A stretch of DNA of 5,182 nt from Candidatus Altarchaeales archaeon (GTDB lineage: Archaea; Altiarchaeota; Altiarchaeia; IMC4; SCGC-AAA252-I15). The position numbers and the translations under genes are program-made. A model generated the notes under the pieces. The model made no database searches and was not told where the DNA came from. It saw only the letters and a program-made list of their open reading frames with translations. The DNA is taken from assembly GCA_014729705.1 (NCBI GenBank), contig WJJK01000150.1, forward strand, positions 1 to 5,182, given 5' to 3'. Of this stretch, positions 4,375-5,182 are shown in pieces. The first letter of the stretch is position 1; every line of letters begins with the position of its first letter.

Positions 4375-4582
4375 TGCTCGTGGATATCGATGATCTTTTT
4401 TCGGAGGATGTTCTCCTTATCGAGGAGATTTTTTACCTTCTCCTGTAAAAGGGTCTTTGCGTGTCTGGTCTGTTTTTACCAAAGAAGTAGAAATTGATTT
4501 ATCGGAGGGGAGTAAAACCTATGGGGTTATGTTGAAGGGTGACTTGGACCCCTCCCAGGTGGATGTTATAGGGCACCGATAA
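4374..4582 (+). pseudogene. Small apparently frameshifted gene upstream of the HigA-like gene
   Basis: From ATG 4374, with a strong GGAGG site, translation gives 24 acidic and hydrophobic residues (MLVDIDDLFSEDVLLIEEIF plus YLLL) and stops at 4446-4448. In the -1 frame a coding-looking stretch runs on to TAA 4580-4582, containing SLRVWSVFTKEVEIDL, TYGVMLKGDLDPSQVDVIGHR. Adding one T in the T6 run at 4429-4434 would join both parts into about 69 residues (...LIEEIFLPSPVKG...). The stop overlaps the next ATG (TAATG), as in coupled operons. It occupies the usual place of a HigB toxin but shows none of the RelE/HigB-like motifs I know. Alternatives: a genuine 24-aa leader peptide followed by a gene starting at TTG 4457, a sequencing error in the T run, or a truly decayed gene. 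Confidence 0.5.
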
Positions 4583-5010
4583 TGTCTATGAGTGATAAGG
4601 GGCTAATGGTCCCGAATAAAGGAAGGAAGGGAGTGACCGTTTTTCCGATTCGAAACGAAGAGGATCTAGATCAGGCTCTTCAGAGAGTCGATGAAATCTT
4701 CCATGCCGAGGAAGGGAGTCTCGAGGCAGATGAACTGGAAGTATGGGTAACTCTCATTGAGGACTACGAGGATCAGTACCATACGATTCCACCAGGAGAC
4801 CCTTCCCACTTCATTGAGCATAAAATGAAGGAGAAGGGGATGTCGGTGGAAGGTCTGGCTCAGAAGACCGGGTGGACGGTAAGGACCGTAGAAGGCGTTC
4901 TAAGCGGTTCCGTCGACCTCAGCCTCAAGATGTTACCAGCTCTGTGCGAAGCCCTTGAGACGTACCCCAGGGCCTTTGTAAGCTCTCAGAAACAGAAGCG
5001 GCACGGTTAG
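4582..5010 (+). CDS. HigA-type (COG5499) HTH antitoxin or regulator
   Basis: 142 residues, with the typical two parts of COG5499 antitoxins. N-part: FPIRNEEDLDQALQRVDEIFHAEEGSLEADELEVWVTLIEDYEDQYHTIPPGDP (21-74) matches the family pattern 'PIR.E.DY..AL..I..L..A..GT.E.D.LEVL..L.E.YE....PI..PDP'. C-part: a Cro/C1-type HTH, FIEHKMKEKGMSVEGLAQKTGWTVRTVEGVLSGSVDLSLKMLPALCEALE (77-126). In complete modules such proteins bind and neutralise HigB, an mRNA-cleaving toxin, and repress their own promoter. Here no HigB is recognised. ATG 4582 overlaps the previous stop and has AGGG 8 nt upstream; ATG 4588 is an alternative. The first 18 residues are an unusual extension, and the tail is basic. An orphan antitoxin that blocks a host toxin, or a plain regulator, are both possible. 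Confidence 0.9.
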   Translation: MSMSDKGLMVPNKGRKGVTVFPIRNEEDLDQALQRVDEIFHAEEGSLEADELEVWVTLIEDYEDQYHTIPPGDPSHFIEHKMKEKGMSVEGLAQKTGWTVRTVEGVLSGSVDLSLKMLPALCEALETYPRAFVSSQKQKRHG

Positions 5011-5011
5011 G

Positions 5012-5182
5012 TCAGATGAGCAGGACCCAATTGTTTCTGCTTTCCTGAAAAACTGACGATTTGGCTCTGGGGGTCAGGGCTTTCAATCGTTTTAAGGCCT
5101 TCAGGAAACCCTGGGGTCCCGTTCCTCCGTATCCCCACCCGAATCCGCAGATTTTCATGGAGCCGTCGCTGCCGATGAACCA
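5012..5182 (-). CDS. 3' end of a convergent gene of unknown function
   Basis: On the minus strand the frame is open from the window edge (5182) to TGA at 5014-5012, giving the last 56 residues of a protein. The readable part contains SDGSMKICGFGWGYGGTGPQG, then a basic helix LKALKRLKALTPRAK and an end RNNWVLLI. The Gly/Trp/Tyr-rich turn pattern followed by a helix looks like real coding, and its stop lies 1 nt from the stop of the HigA-like gene, as expected of packed convergent genes. It lacks a start within the window. I do not recognise the family. No terminator is visible between the two converging genes. Confidence 0.6.
   Translation of the reverse strand, partial: WFIGSDGSMKICGFGWGYGGTGPQGFLKALKRLKALTPRAKSSVFQESRNNWVLLI

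Noticed and set aside
4429..4435. U UUU UUA programmed -1 slippery site
   Set aside because: The heptamer is not in the reading phase of the small ORF, so a -1 slip there would not yield the observed downstream frame.

Overview
The window looks like accessory DNA, most likely from a large tailed phage (huge or jumbo type) or another large mobile element of a Gram-negative host with moderate GC. A diverged bacterial chromosomal island is the main alternative. Points in favour of phage: a broken homing-endonuclease-type protein, small tightly packed genes of unknown family, a lone translation initiation factor gene outside its normal bacterial operon, a tRNA gene split by a group I intron, and an apparently orphan antitoxin. 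No capsid, tail, terminase or polymerase gene is visible, so 'phage' is an inference.

Left part (1-1007): the 3' portion of an A-rich gene for a protein with two zinc-binding motifs and repeated 'YGV..P.Q' units, as found in phage homing-endonuclease-like proteins. Its frame stops at 708, and coding continues in the -1 frame to 1007, which suggests one base lost near an A run at 660-663. Then (1014-1889) come three small basic genes, two of them joined by a 1-nt stop/start overlap. They share a weak common pattern and may be diverged paralogues.

Middle (1944-2822): a DUF3140-like protein with a short cationic N-terminal segment, then a lipoprotein whose mature part is almost wholly acidic repeats, closed by a 12-bp hairpin.

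Translation cassette (2916-3818): a CAU-anticodon elongator tRNA, best read as tRNA-Ile2 (lysidine type), interrupted directly after the anticodon by a compact 245-nt group I intron of the Azoarcus tRNA-Ile type. Thirty-two bases after the tRNA starts a complete infC (IF3) with a TTG start. The two are probably co-transcribed. infC is followed by a long nested inverted repeat and an unknown basic protein (3925-4326), not by rpmI-rplT.

Right part (4357-5182): a perfect 12-bp palindrome carrying a Shine-Dalgarno sequence, a small apparently frameshifted gene, and, overlapping its stop, a HigA-type (COG5499) HTH antitoxin without a recognisable HigB. The last 171 bases hold the 3' end of a convergent minus-strand gene.

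Assignments rest on reading the sequence and on remembered family motifs; no database search was run.
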